Assembly (NCBI RefSeq): GCF_937927635.1
Contig: NZ_CALBRW010000023.1
Location: 1-59,394 of the forward strand
Direction of reading: 5' to 3'
Source of the DNA: an uncultured Microbacterium sp.
Lineage (GTDB): Bacteria; Actinomycetota; Actinomycetes; Actinomycetales; Microbacteriaceae
DNA: 59,394 nucleotides
A program made the translations under genes and the position numbers. The notes under the pieces were generated by a model. The model was given only the letters and a program-made list of their open reading frames with translations. It made no database searches and was not told the origin of the DNA. Each line of letters opens with the position of its first letter. Position 1 is the first letter of the stretch. This document shows positions 8,315 to 16,752 of this stretch, one piece after another.

Positions 8315-9106
8315 TCAGACCCGGCAGAGGATCTCGCCGTGCGGCACCAGGTACCAGCCGTCGCCGTCGGCCGCCCAGGCGCGCCACGCGTCGCTGATGC
8401 GCTGCAGATCGGCATCCGTCGCCATACCGGACGATGTCAGCTGGCGCGCCAGCGCGGACTCCACGATCCGGTCGGCCCACATCCCGCCCCACCAGGCGCG
8501 CTCGTCGGGGGTGGCGTAGCACCAGGTGGATGCCGTGGCCGTGATGTCCGTGAAGCCGGCGGCGCGGGCCCAGCCCAGCAGGCGTCGGCCGGCATCCGGT
8601 TCCCCGCCGTTGGCACGGGCGGCCCGGCGGTACAGGTCCAGCCACTCGTCCAGCTCGGGCAGCAGCGGGAACCAGATGAAACCCGCGTAGTCGGCGTCGC
8701 GGGCCGCGACCACGCCGCCCGGCCTGGTGACACGGCGCATCTCGCGCAGCGCCTGCACGGGATCGCCGACGTGCTGCAGCACCTGGTGCGCGTGCACGAT
8801 GTCGAAGCTGTCGTCGGGGAAGGTCAGCGCGTGCACGTCCTGCACGGCGAAGTCGATGTTGGTCACGCCGCGCTTCGCCGCGAGACTGCGCGACAGATCG
8901 AGTGCGCCCTCGGAGACCTCGACGGCCGTGACATGGGCGACGCGGCTCGCGAAGTCGAGGGTGATGGTGCCGGGGCCTGCGCCGATGTCCAGCAGCGTGG
9001 TGTCGGGGGTGAGGCGCGCCTCTAGGTAGGCCGCGGAGTTCGCGATGGTGCGGTTGCTGTGCGAGCGCAGCACCGATGCGTGATGCCCGTGCGTGTAAGT
9101 CGCCAT
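8315..9106 (-). CDS. SAM-dependent class I methyltransferase
   Basis: A 263-residue methyltransferase of the UbiE/Methyltransf_11 type. Motif I is LLDIGAGPGT (38-47), followed by VTAVEVSEGALDLS, a VQDVHAL segment and FDIVHAHQVLQHV, all standard SAM-binding landmarks. The substrate is not identifiable. It sits upstream of the ABC/two-component cluster and just downstream of menE, but menG-type enzymes look different, so a role in menaquinone methylation is not claimed. The frame is open to 9322; ATG 9106 is chosen because the sequence before it is non-homologous and a -10 box TAGGCT (9114-9119) ends seven bases upstream. Confidence 0.9.
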   Translation of the reverse strand: MATYTHGHHASVLRSHSNRTIANSAAYLEARLTPDTTLLDIGAGPGTITLDFASRVAHVTAVEVSEGALDLSRSLAAKRGVTNIDFAVQDVHALTFPDDSFDIVHAHQVLQHVGDPVQALREMRRVTRPGGVVAARDADYAGFIWFPLLPELDEWLDLYRRAARANGGEPDAGRRLLGWARAAGFTDITATASTWCYATPDERAWWGGMWADRIVESALARQLTSSGMATDADLQRISDAWRAWAADGDGWYLVPHGEILCRV

Positions 9107-9122
9107 GCGCGCCAGCCTAGGG

Positions 9123-10237
9123 TCAGCGGAGCAGGCGGCGCAGGGCCTCGCGATCGGGTTTGCCCGATGCCAGGGTCGGCAGCTGTGAGAGAACATGGAT
9201 GTGCGAGGGGCGGGCGGGCTTGCCGAGCTCTGCGGCGACTCGCTCGCGGACCGTCTCGAGCACGGCATCCGGGTTCTGCAGCTCTGTCGCGAAGACGACG
9301 GATGCCTCGCCCCAACGCTCATCGGTCGTCCCGATCACCACGGCCTGCGCCAGTCCCGGGATACCGCGGACGACCCGCTCCACGCGATCGAGCGACACGT
9401 TCACACCCCCGGAGACGATCACGTTGTCGATGCGGCCGTGCACGCTGACGACTCCGGCATCCGACACCGTTCCCGCGTCCCCGGTGCGGTACCAGACCAC
9501 GCCGACGTCGTCCGGCACGAAGACCCTCTCGGTCAAGTCGGGGTCGCCGAGGTAGCCGGTCGCGAGCGTGGGACCCGCGATCCGCACCTCGCCGTCGATC
9601 TCGACCACGCGCACGCCGTCCAGCGGGATGCCGTCATAGACGCACCCGCCGGCGGTCTCGCTGGAGCCGTAGGTGCGCACAATGCTCGCCCCAGCCTCCA
9701 GGGCGCGCTCGCGCAGCGGTGCAGGCAGCGACTGCCCGCCGATGAGGATGGCGTCGTAGGCGGCGAGCGCCGTGCGGACGGCAGGCAACTCGGTGGAGGC
9801 GTCCAGCAGGGTGGACAGCTGCGCGGGGACCAGCGAGGTGAAGCGGATGCCGGCATCCAGCGCCGCAGTCGCATCCACGAAGGCCTGTGGACCGAAGTGC
9901 CCGTCCAGCATCACGGGTTCGTGCCCTGCGAGCAGCGAGCGCACGAGTACTTGAACGCCAGCCACATAACCCGCGGACAGCGGCAGCATCCACTGCCCAT
10001 CTCCGACCCGCCGTGCGGTCGCCCGGGCACTGGCGGTCAGGGCATCCCCGCTCAGCACCACCCGCTTGGGGACGCCGCTCGACCCGGAGGTCGCGATGAC
10101 CACCGCCGTGCTGTCCGGCACTTCGTCACCGGCATCCGGCGTGAACCCCAGCGCGATCGGCCGCCGGCCGTCCACCGCGGCGGGCAGCGCGTCGCGCACC
10201 GCCCGCGCGTCGGCGCCGTCGACCGGATGAAGTCTCA

Positions 10238-10238
<1 letters not shown>
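9123..10238 (-). CDS. menE: o-succinylbenzoate-CoA ligase
   Basis: An ANL-superfamily adenylating enzyme of 371 residues that activates o-succinylbenzoate in menaquinone synthesis. The P-loop TSGSSGVPK (50-58), TYGSSETAGG (about 194-203), WYRTGDAG and the C-terminal catalytic lysine in ASGKPDREAL (Lys360) are all present. It is shorter than typical 450-residue MenE because the N-terminal region is reduced, as in other actinobacterial MenE proteins. Its ATG overlaps the menB stop (TGATG), so it is translationally coupled to menB. The neighbouring menB and menC support the assignment. Confidence 0.95.
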
Positions 10239-11149
<911 letters not shown>

Positions 11150-11194
11150 GGCATCCAGCCTATTCCGGGGCGGGAGGGGCCGCGGCAGGTCGCG

Positions 11195-11200
11195 TACGAT
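11195..11200 (+). promoter_or_regulatory. -10 element TACGAT of the cyclophilin lipoprotein gene
   Basis: TACGAT ends six bases before GTG 11207. It lies about 40 bases from the divergent menB -10 box (11157-11162). Confidence 0.5.
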
Positions 11201-11206
11201 CATCGG

Positions 11207-11917
11207 GTGCGCAACTCCCTCACCGCTCCCTCCCGTGTCCGTCTGGCTCTGCTGGCGCTGAGCGCCGCGGCCGCACTCGCTCTCTCCGGGTGCGCCTCGA
11301 CACCGGGTACCGGTGACTCTGCGGCCCCCGGCTCGTCTCCGGCTGCATCGCAGCCCGCGGCATCCGGCGCCTGCACGTACACGGCCGACGGGCGTCCCGC
11401 CGCGAAGAAGGTGACCGCGCCACCGGCCGACCCGACCGCGACCGGGCAGGTGCCCGTGACGATCTCGACCAGCGCCGGAGATCTGGCCGTGACTCTGGAT
11501 GCGGATTCCGCGCCGTGCACGGTGGGCAGCTTCCTGTCGCTCGCGAAACAGGCCTACTTCGATGGCACGAACTGCCACCGCCTCACCACGCAGGGCATCT
11601 TCGTGCTGCAGTGCGGCGACCCGACCGGCACCGGCACGGGCGGTCCGGGCTACTCGTTCCCCGATGAGCTGAAGGGCACCGAGACGTACCCGGCGGGCAC
11701 GCTGGCGATGGCCAACGCAGGTCCCGACACCAACGGCTCGCAGTTCTTCGTGGTCTACGCCGACACGCAGCTGCCGCCCTCGTACACGGTGTTCGGGCAC
11801 CTCGATGCGGCCAGCACCCAGATCGTCGCCGGCATCGCAGCCGAGGGCACCGACAACGGTCAGCCCGACGGCAAGCCGAAGACGCCGGTGACGATCAAGG
11901 AGATCATCCAGGGCTGA
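11207..11917 (+). CDS. Cyclophilin-type peptidyl-prolyl isomerase lipoprotein
   Basis: A 236-residue secreted folding catalyst. The N-terminus has Arg residues, a hydrophobic core and lipobox LSGC with Cys29, followed by a Ser/Ala/Pro-rich linker and a cyclophilin domain from about residue 84. The domain contains the family sequence GTLAMANAGPDTNGSQFFVV, and CHRL replaces the usual FHR around the catalytic arginine. It probably helps fold exported proteins at the membrane surface. GTG 11207 is chosen because it begins the signal peptide. It is followed 62 bases later by menC. Confidence 0.92.
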   Translation: MRNSLTAPSRVRLALLALSAAAALALSGCASTPGTGDSAAPGSSPAASQPAASGACTYTADGRPAAKKVTAPPADPTATGQVPVTISTSAGDLAVTLDADSAPCTVGSFLSLAKQAYFDGTNCHRLTTQGIFVLQCGDPTGTGTGGPGYSFPDELKGTETYPAGTLAMANAGPDTNGSQFFVVYADTQLPPSYTVFGHLDAASTQIVAGIAAEGTDNGQPDGKPKTPVTIKEIIQG

Positions 11918-11979
11918 CAGCCCGATGCCGGCGGCGTCGGCCCGTGCGCAGCCGACGCCCGGCGCGGCATGATGGACGC

Positions 11980-12954
11980 ATGACGCCGACGCTCGCCGAG
12001 ATCACCACGACCGCGCGCGTGGTCGCCCTGCCGATGAACACCCGGTTCCGCGGGGTGGACGTGCGCGAAGCGCTGCTGTTCGAGGGACCGCAGGGCTGGG
12101 CGGATTTCTCGCCGTTCACCGAGTACGCGGATGCCGAGGCCTCGACCTGGCTGGCGGCTGCCATCGACTTCGCGTACGCCGAGCAGCCCGCGCCGCTGCG
12201 CGACCGCATCCCTGTGAACGCCACCGTCCCCGCCGTCGACGCTGCCCGCGTGCCCGAGGTGCTGGCCCGGTTCGACGGATGCCGCACGGCCAAGGTCAAG
12301 GTCGCCGAGCGCGGTCAGAGCGCGGCCGACGACATCGCCCGCGTGCGCGCGGTGCGCGAGATCATGGGTCCCGAGGGCCGCATCCGCATCGACGCCAACG
12401 GCGGCTGGAACGTCGACGAGGCCGAACGGGTCATCCATGCGCTCGCCGAGCTCGACCTGGAGTACGCCGAGCAGCCGTGCGCGACGGTCGACGAGCTCGC
12501 CGAGCTGCGCTACCGCGTCAAGCACACCGGCATCCTGATCGCCGCCGACGAGAGCATCCGCAAGGCCGCCGACCCGCTGGCCGTGGCGCAGGCGAAGGCA
12601 GCCGACCTCATCGTGATCAAGGCGCAGCCGCTGGGCGGCGCCCGGCGGGCGCTGCGGATCGTCGCCGAGACCGGGCTGCCTGCGGTGGTCTCCAGCGCGC
12701 TGGACACGGCCGTCGGGCTGTCGCAGGGGGCGGCGCTGGCGGCATCCCTTCCCGAACTCGACTTCGACTGCGGGCTGGGCACGGCCTCGCTGTTCGCCGA
12801 CGACGTCGCCGAGGCGCGTCCGGTCGGAGGGTCGGTCTCGGCTGCGCGGGTGATTCCGGATGCCGCGGCGCTGGCGCGCCTGGAGGTCCCGGCCGACCGC
12901 CGGGACTGGTGGCTGGCACGGCTGGAGCGGTGCTTCGCGCTGCTGGGTGACTGA
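11980..12954 (+). CDS. menC: o-succinylbenzoate synthase
   Basis: An enolase-superfamily enzyme of 324 residues. Catalytic lysines are Lys107 (AKVKVAE) and Lys214 (IVIKAQPLGG); metal ligands are Asp138 (RIDANGGW), Glu164 (YAEQP) and Asp190 (AADES). It dehydrates SHCHC to o-succinylbenzoate, the substrate of MenE encoded nearby. ATG 11980 is preferred over the longer frame from 11944; CATGAT lies six bases upstream and may be a weak leaderless -10 box. It converges with the TetR gene across a repeat element. Confidence 0.95.
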   Translation: MTPTLAEITTTARVVALPMNTRFRGVDVREALLFEGPQGWADFSPFTEYADAEASTWLAAAIDFAYAEQPAPLRDRIPVNATVPAVDAARVPEVLARFDGCRTAKVKVAERGQSAADDIARVRAVREIMGPEGRIRIDANGGWNVDEAERVIHALAELDLEYAEQPCATVDELAELRYRVKHTGILIAADESIRKAADPLAVAQAKAADLIVIKAQPLGGARRALRIVAETGLPAVVSSALDTAVGLSQGAALAASLPELDFDCGLGTASLFADDVAEARPVGGSVSAARVIPDAAALARLEVPADRRDWWLARLERCFALLGD

Positions 12955-12959
12955 AGGCG

Positions 12960-13012
12960 ACCCTTCACTTCGACTCGCTGACGCTCGCTCAGTACAAGCG
13001 ACAGGCTCAGGG
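12960..13012. repeat. Dispersed repeat, long form (CAGGCTCAGGGA family)
   Basis: This 53-base block is almost identical to the one at 56002-56056 inside sbcC: ACCCTTCACTTCG, CTCGCTGACGCTCGCTCAG, then CGACAGGCTCAGGGA. Short forms occur at 14963, 31036 and 38452. It sits between the convergent menC and TetR genes. Confidence 0.8.
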
Positions 13013-13020
13013 ATCCAGTA

Positions 13021-13653
13021 CTAGGTGCCTGAGGGCTGCGCCTTCAGCAGCTCCACCATGCGTCCAAGAGCCTGGCTTCCCGTGCGACGCAGCCGGTCCG
13101 TGCCGTCGCCGCTCATCACCCCGCGCACGGTCATGCCCTCCCAGACGATCATGAGCAGTCGCGCGGCCTCCTGCGCGTCGATCTTCAGCGCGAACTGCCC
13201 GGAGTCGACGATCTCCTGGATCAGCTCGGCGATCCCGCGCACCATCTCGTTCTCCTGCGCGAGGTAAGCCGTGCCGAAGGCAGGGTCGCGCAGCGCGCGG
13301 ATGCGGATCTCGCTCATCATCATCACGCCCAGGCGGTCGTCGGGGCCGGCATCCATGATCTGCTGCACGAGCTCGACCGGGTCGCAGCCGTCGATCGCGC
13401 CGTCATCGACCAGAGCAGAGACCTGCTCGCGCACGACGCTCATCTTCGCCTCGCTGACCGAGGCCGCCAGTGTCAGGAACAGCTCGTCCTTGGACTCGAA
13501 GTTGGAGTAGAAGGCGCCGCGAGTGAAGCCCGCGCGCTCGCAGACCGCCTCGACGGTCGCGCCCTCCAGCCCGATCTCGGCGAATACCTGGGTCGCGGCC
13601 TCCAGCAGGCGCGCCCGCGTGTTCTCACGACTCCTCGTCGCCGGTGTCGACAT
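13021..13653 (-). CDS. TetR/AcrR family regulator
   Basis: A 210-residue regulator with an N-terminal TetR helix-turn-helix (residues 12-58: ARLLEAATQVFAEIGLEGAT, then GFTRGAFYSNFESKDELF) and a ligand-binding C-terminal domain. It diverges from the MMPL exporter gene, and a symmetric operator-like sequence lies between them, so it probably represses the exporter and itself until an effector binds. This regulator/MMPL arrangement is common in actinobacteria. The ligand is unknown. Confidence 0.93.
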   Translation of the reverse strand: MSTPATRSRENTRARLLEAATQVFAEIGLEGATVEAVCERAGFTRGAFYSNFESKDELFLTLAASVSEAKMSVVREQVSALVDDGAIDGCDPVELVQQIMDAGPDDRLGVMMMSEIRIRALRDPAFGTAYLAQENEMVRGIAELIQEIVDSGQFALKIDAQEAARLLMIVWEGMTVRGVMSGDGTDRLRRTGSQALGRMVELLKAQPSGT

Positions 13654-13739
13654 CGTTCCTCCTGAAGCCCCACTCTGTCACGAGGCGGCCGCCGAATGTT
13701 CACACCCGGCGCACAGCATCCGCCCTCGCTCGCGACTTA

Positions 13740-13774
13740 CGATACATGTACGTATTGAATACATCTTTGTATCG
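13740..13774. promoter_or_regulatory. Probable TetR operator upstream of the MMPL gene
   Basis: An A/T-rich 35-base palindrome begins CGATACA (13740-13746) and ends TGTATCG (13768-13774). Nested inside are TACATGTA and ATACATCTTTGTAT. It stands out from the GC-rich surroundings, ends 17 bases before GTG 13792 and is the best binding site for the divergent regulator. Confidence 0.65.
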
Positions 13775-13791
13775 AACTGTGTGGAGGCCGA

Positions 13792-16752
13792 GTGTCCACT
13801 CTCCTGTCATCGCTGGGTCGCTGGTCGTTCCGGCATCCCTGGCGCGTGCTCATCAGCTGGCTGATCGTGCTGGGCATCGCAGGCTCAGGGGCGATCATGC
13901 TGGGCTCCGGCACGGACAACACGTTCTCCATTCCCGGCACCGAGTCGCAGGCCGGCCTCGAGCAGCTCGAGCGCACCTTCCCGCAGGTCAGCGGCACGAA
14001 CGCGCAGTTCATCGTCGTCGCCGCGCCCGGGGACGACATCCGCGATGCCCCCTACAAGACCGACATCGAGAAGACCGTCAAGGACCTCGACGGACTGCCG
14101 GGCGTGCTGGCCGCCACCTCGCCGTACGACGAGAACATCACCGGGATGATCAACGCCGATCACACCGCCGCCATCGTGCGCCTGCAGTTCAAGGGGCAGT
14201 CCTCCGACGTGCCCGCGCAGGTGAAGGACGAGCTGAAGAAGACCGTCGACGAGCTCGGCACCGCACTGCCGAAGAGTTCGCAGGTCGCGCTCGGCGGCGA
14301 CCTGTTCGCCATGAACATCCCCACCGTCACGCTGACCGAGGCCGTCGGCCTGGTGATCGCGCTGCTCGTGCTGGTCGTCACGTTCCGCTCCTTCGTCGTG
14401 GCCGGCCTGCCCTTGGCCACCGCGCTGCTGGGAGTGGGCATCTCGATGGCCGGCATCTTCGCCGCGACCGCGTTCGCGACGGTCTCCTCCACCACTCCGC
14501 TGCTGGCCCTGATGCTCGGGCTCGCGGTCGGCATCGACTACGCCCTGTTCATCGTCGCCAGGCACCAGGACCAGGTGCGCGCCGGCATCGATCCCGAGGA
14601 GTCCGCCGCGCGCTCGGTCGGCACCGCCGGCTCCGCCGTCGTGTTCGCCGGCATCACCGTGCTCATCGCGCTGATCGGCCTGGGCTTCGCCGGCATCCCG
14701 TTCCTGACGACCATGGGCATCGCCGCGGCTGTCGCCGTGGCCGTCGCCGTCATGATCGCCGTCACGCTCACGCCCGCACTGCTGGGCTTCGTGAAGGGAC
14801 GCGTGGCGGGTCGAGCTGCGCACCGCGCGACAGGCCGGGCACGTCACGCGCGTCGCGCCATCTCCGCCGAAACCCCTCAGCAGCGCCGAAACCCCTCCGC
14901 AGCGACGTCGGCAGAGGGGGGGCTCGACAGCCATGAGGGGTCTCGGCGCAAGAAGGAGAAGGCCCTTCGACAGGCTCAGGGACCCACTTCCCAGCCGCGC
15001 CGCGGCTTCGCGCAGCGCTGGGTGGGCGGTGTCACCAAGCATCCTGTGCTCGTGACCGTCGCGGTCGTGCTGGGCCTCGGCGTCGTGGCCATCCCGGCGC
15101 TGAGCCTGAACCTCGCGCTGCCGAACGCCGGCGTGCTGCCGAAGGGCTCCGAGGCGCGCGTGAGCTACGACCTGACCGCGCAGGAGTTCGGGCCGGGCTT
15201 CAACGGACCGCTCATCCTCACCGGCACCATCGTCACGTCGAACGATCCGCTGAACCTCATGAAGGATCTCGGCGACGCGGTCGAGAAGCTGCCCGGCGTG
15301 AAGGAGGTGGCCCTGGCCACCCCGAACGAGACCGCCGACACCGGCATCGTGCAGATCATCCCCACCACGGCACCCGACGACCCTGCGACCGCCGACCTGG
15401 TGCGCGAACTGCGCTCCCACCATGACGAGTGGCAGAAGGAGTTCGGCATCGACCTGAAGGTCACCGGATTCACGGCCGTCGCCATCGACATCTCCGACCA
15501 GCTCGGCGCCGCGCTGCTGCCGTTCGGCATCTTCGTGATCGGCCTGTCGCTGATCCTGCTGGCCGTCGTGTTCCGCTCCATCTGGGTGCCGATCACGGCT
15601 GCCGCGGGCTATCTGCTCTCCATCGTGGCGGCGTTCGGCGTGGTGGGCGCGGTGTTCGAGTGGGGCTGGTTCGCCGATGCACTGCATGTGGCGCGCACCG
15701 GCCCGATCATCAGCTTCATGCCGATCATCCTGATGGGCGTGCTGTTCGGCCTGGCGATGGACTACCAGGTGTTCCTGGTCTCGCGCATGCGGGAGGACTA
15801 TGTGCACGCCCCGCGCTCCGACCGGGCGACGGCGATCGAGGCCGTCCGCACCGGGTTCGCGGGTTCCGCTCGCGTGGTCACCGCCGCGGCTCTCATCATG
15901 TTCGCCGTGTTCGTGGCGTTCGTGCCCGAGGGCGACTCCTCGCTCAAGCCGATCGCACTGGGCCTGGCCGCCGGCATCGCGATCGACGCGTTCCTCGTGC
16001 GCATGACGCTGATCCCCGCCGTGATGGCCATCCTCGGCGATCGCGCCTGGCGCATCCCGCGCTGGATGGAGCGGATCCTCCCGCACGTCGACATCGAGGG
16101 CGAGGCCGTGGAGCGCGAGCGCAAGCTGGCCGAATGGCCGGGAGACGGCAGCATCCTGGCCGCCGACGACCTGTCCGTCGCCGAACTCTCCGGCGTGCAC
16201 CTGCGACTGGCCCCCGGCGGATCGCTGATCGTCACCGGCGCCCCGTACCGCGCGCTGCGCGCGCTCTCGCTCACTCTCACAGGACGGGCGAAAGCGGATG
16301 CCGGGATGCTGCGCATCGACGGATACCTGCTCCCCGGCCGTGCGGCCTGGGTGCGCTCACGGGTCGGCATCGCGATGCTCGGCGAGGCGGATTCCTCCGC
16401 CCAGGTCGCCGAGGCGCTGCGCGGCCGCACGTCGCTGGTGATCCTCGACGGTGTCGACCGGCTCACCCCCGCCGACCGCGATCAGCTGGCCGCCCGCCTG
16501 CGGGATGCCGGTCCTGATGTCGCCGTGCTGGCCACCGCGACGGACGCTGCTGCCGCGCAGGCCCTTTTCGCGGACGCGCGCCGCACGCCGGCATCCGTCG
16601 TCGATCTGCGCACCCCGTCTCGCACTTCCGCCGACACCCCGACTTCTCGCCCAGACCCCGACCTGCGGACGCCCGCAGCACGGGGCGTCGACGACAGCAC
16701 GGGGTCTCGGCGAACCGATTCCTCCTCCGACACGACCGAGGTGACCGCATGA
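13792..16752 (+). CDS. MMPL-family exporter with degenerate ABC-like C-terminal domain
   Basis: A 986-residue RND-type lipid or drug exporter. Two halves each carry an extracytoplasmic domain and a helix bundle; the proton-relay Asp-Tyr pairs are in AVGIDYALFIVAR (about 246) and GLAMDYQVFLVSR (about 655). The cytoplasmic linker between the halves (about 357-398) is encoded by two types of dispersed repeat. After the last helix, residues 790-935 resemble an ABC ATPase but have lost its catalytic motifs (LIVTGAPYRALRAL instead of Walker A, LVILDGVDRL instead of LLLDEP). A disordered tail from another repeat follows. GTG 13792 has GGAGG upstream. Its stop overlaps the YhgE/Pip gene. Confidence 0.92.
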   Translation: MSTLLSSLGRWSFRHPWRVLISWLIVLGIAGSGAIMLGSGTDNTFSIPGTESQAGLEQLERTFPQVSGTNAQFIVVAAPGDDIRDAPYKTDIEKTVKDLDGLPGVLAATSPYDENITGMINADHTAAIVRLQFKGQSSDVPAQVKDELKKTVDELGTALPKSSQVALGGDLFAMNIPTVTLTEAVGLVIALLVLVVTFRSFVVAGLPLATALLGVGISMAGIFAATAFATVSSTTPLLALMLGLAVGIDYALFIVARHQDQVRAGIDPEESAARSVGTAGSAVVFAGITVLIALIGLGFAGIPFLTTMGIAAAVAVAVAVMIAVTLTPALLGFVKGRVAGRAAHRATGRARHARRAISAETPQQRRNPSAATSAEGGLDSHEGSRRKKEKALRQAQGPTSQPRRGFAQRWVGGVTKHPVLVTVAVVLGLGVVAIPALSLNLALPNAGVLPKGSEARVSYDLTAQEFGPGFNGPLILTGTIVTSNDPLNLMKDLGDAVEKLPGVKEVALATPNETADTGIVQIIPTTAPDDPATADLVRELRSHHDEWQKEFGIDLKVTGFTAVAIDISDQLGAALLPFGIFVIGLSLILLAVVFRSIWVPITAAAGYLLSIVAAFGVVGAVFEWGWFADALHVARTGPIISFMPIILMGVLFGLAMDYQVFLVSRMREDYVHAPRSDRATAIEAVRTGFAGSARVVTAAALIMFAVFVAFVPEGDSSLKPIALGLAAGIAIDAFLVRMTLIPAVMAILGDRAWRIPRWMERILPHVDIEGEAVERERKLAEWPGDGSILAADDLSVAELSGVHLRLAPGGSLIVTGAPYRALRALSLTLTGRAKADAGMLRIDGYLLPGRAAWVRSRVGIAMLGEADSSAQVAEALRGRTSLVILDGVDRLTPADRDQLAARLRDAGPDVAVLATATDAAAAQALFADARRTPASVVDLRTPSRTSADTPTSRPDPDLRTPAARGVDDSTGSRRTDSSSDTTEVTA
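14863..14948. repeat. Repeat of the CCGAAACCCCTC / GAGGGGTCTCGGC family inside the MMPL gene
   Basis: Two direct copies of GCCGAAACCCCTC (near 14866 and 14884) are followed by the inverted GAGGGGTCTCGGCG (14935-14948). The same family occurs at 25977-26065. Here it is in frame and translates to a polar linker. Confidence 0.75.
14963..14984. repeat. Short CAGGCTCAGGGA repeat inside the MMPL gene
   Basis: CCCTTCGACAGGCTCAGGGA, the short form of the repeat at 12960 and 56002, lies 14 bases after the previous repeat and is read in frame as LRQAQGP. Confidence 0.75.
16611..16714. repeat. Diverged GGGGTCTCGGCG-type inverted repeat in the MMPL 3' end
   Basis: CACCCCGTCTCGC and GCCGACACCCCG at the left are complementary in part to CACGGGGTCTCGGCG at 16700-16714. 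It encodes the Ser/Thr/Asp-rich last 45 or so residues of the exporter. Confidence 0.55.

Noticed and set aside
11150..11206. A shared operator between menB and the cyclophilin gene
   Set aside because: Only the two -10 boxes are visible; no symmetric site is present.
13885..16200. A 771-residue open frame antisense to the MMPL gene
   Set aside because: It is a GC-rich shadow with low-complexity His/Arg/Asp sequence, and the sense strand encodes a clear exporter.
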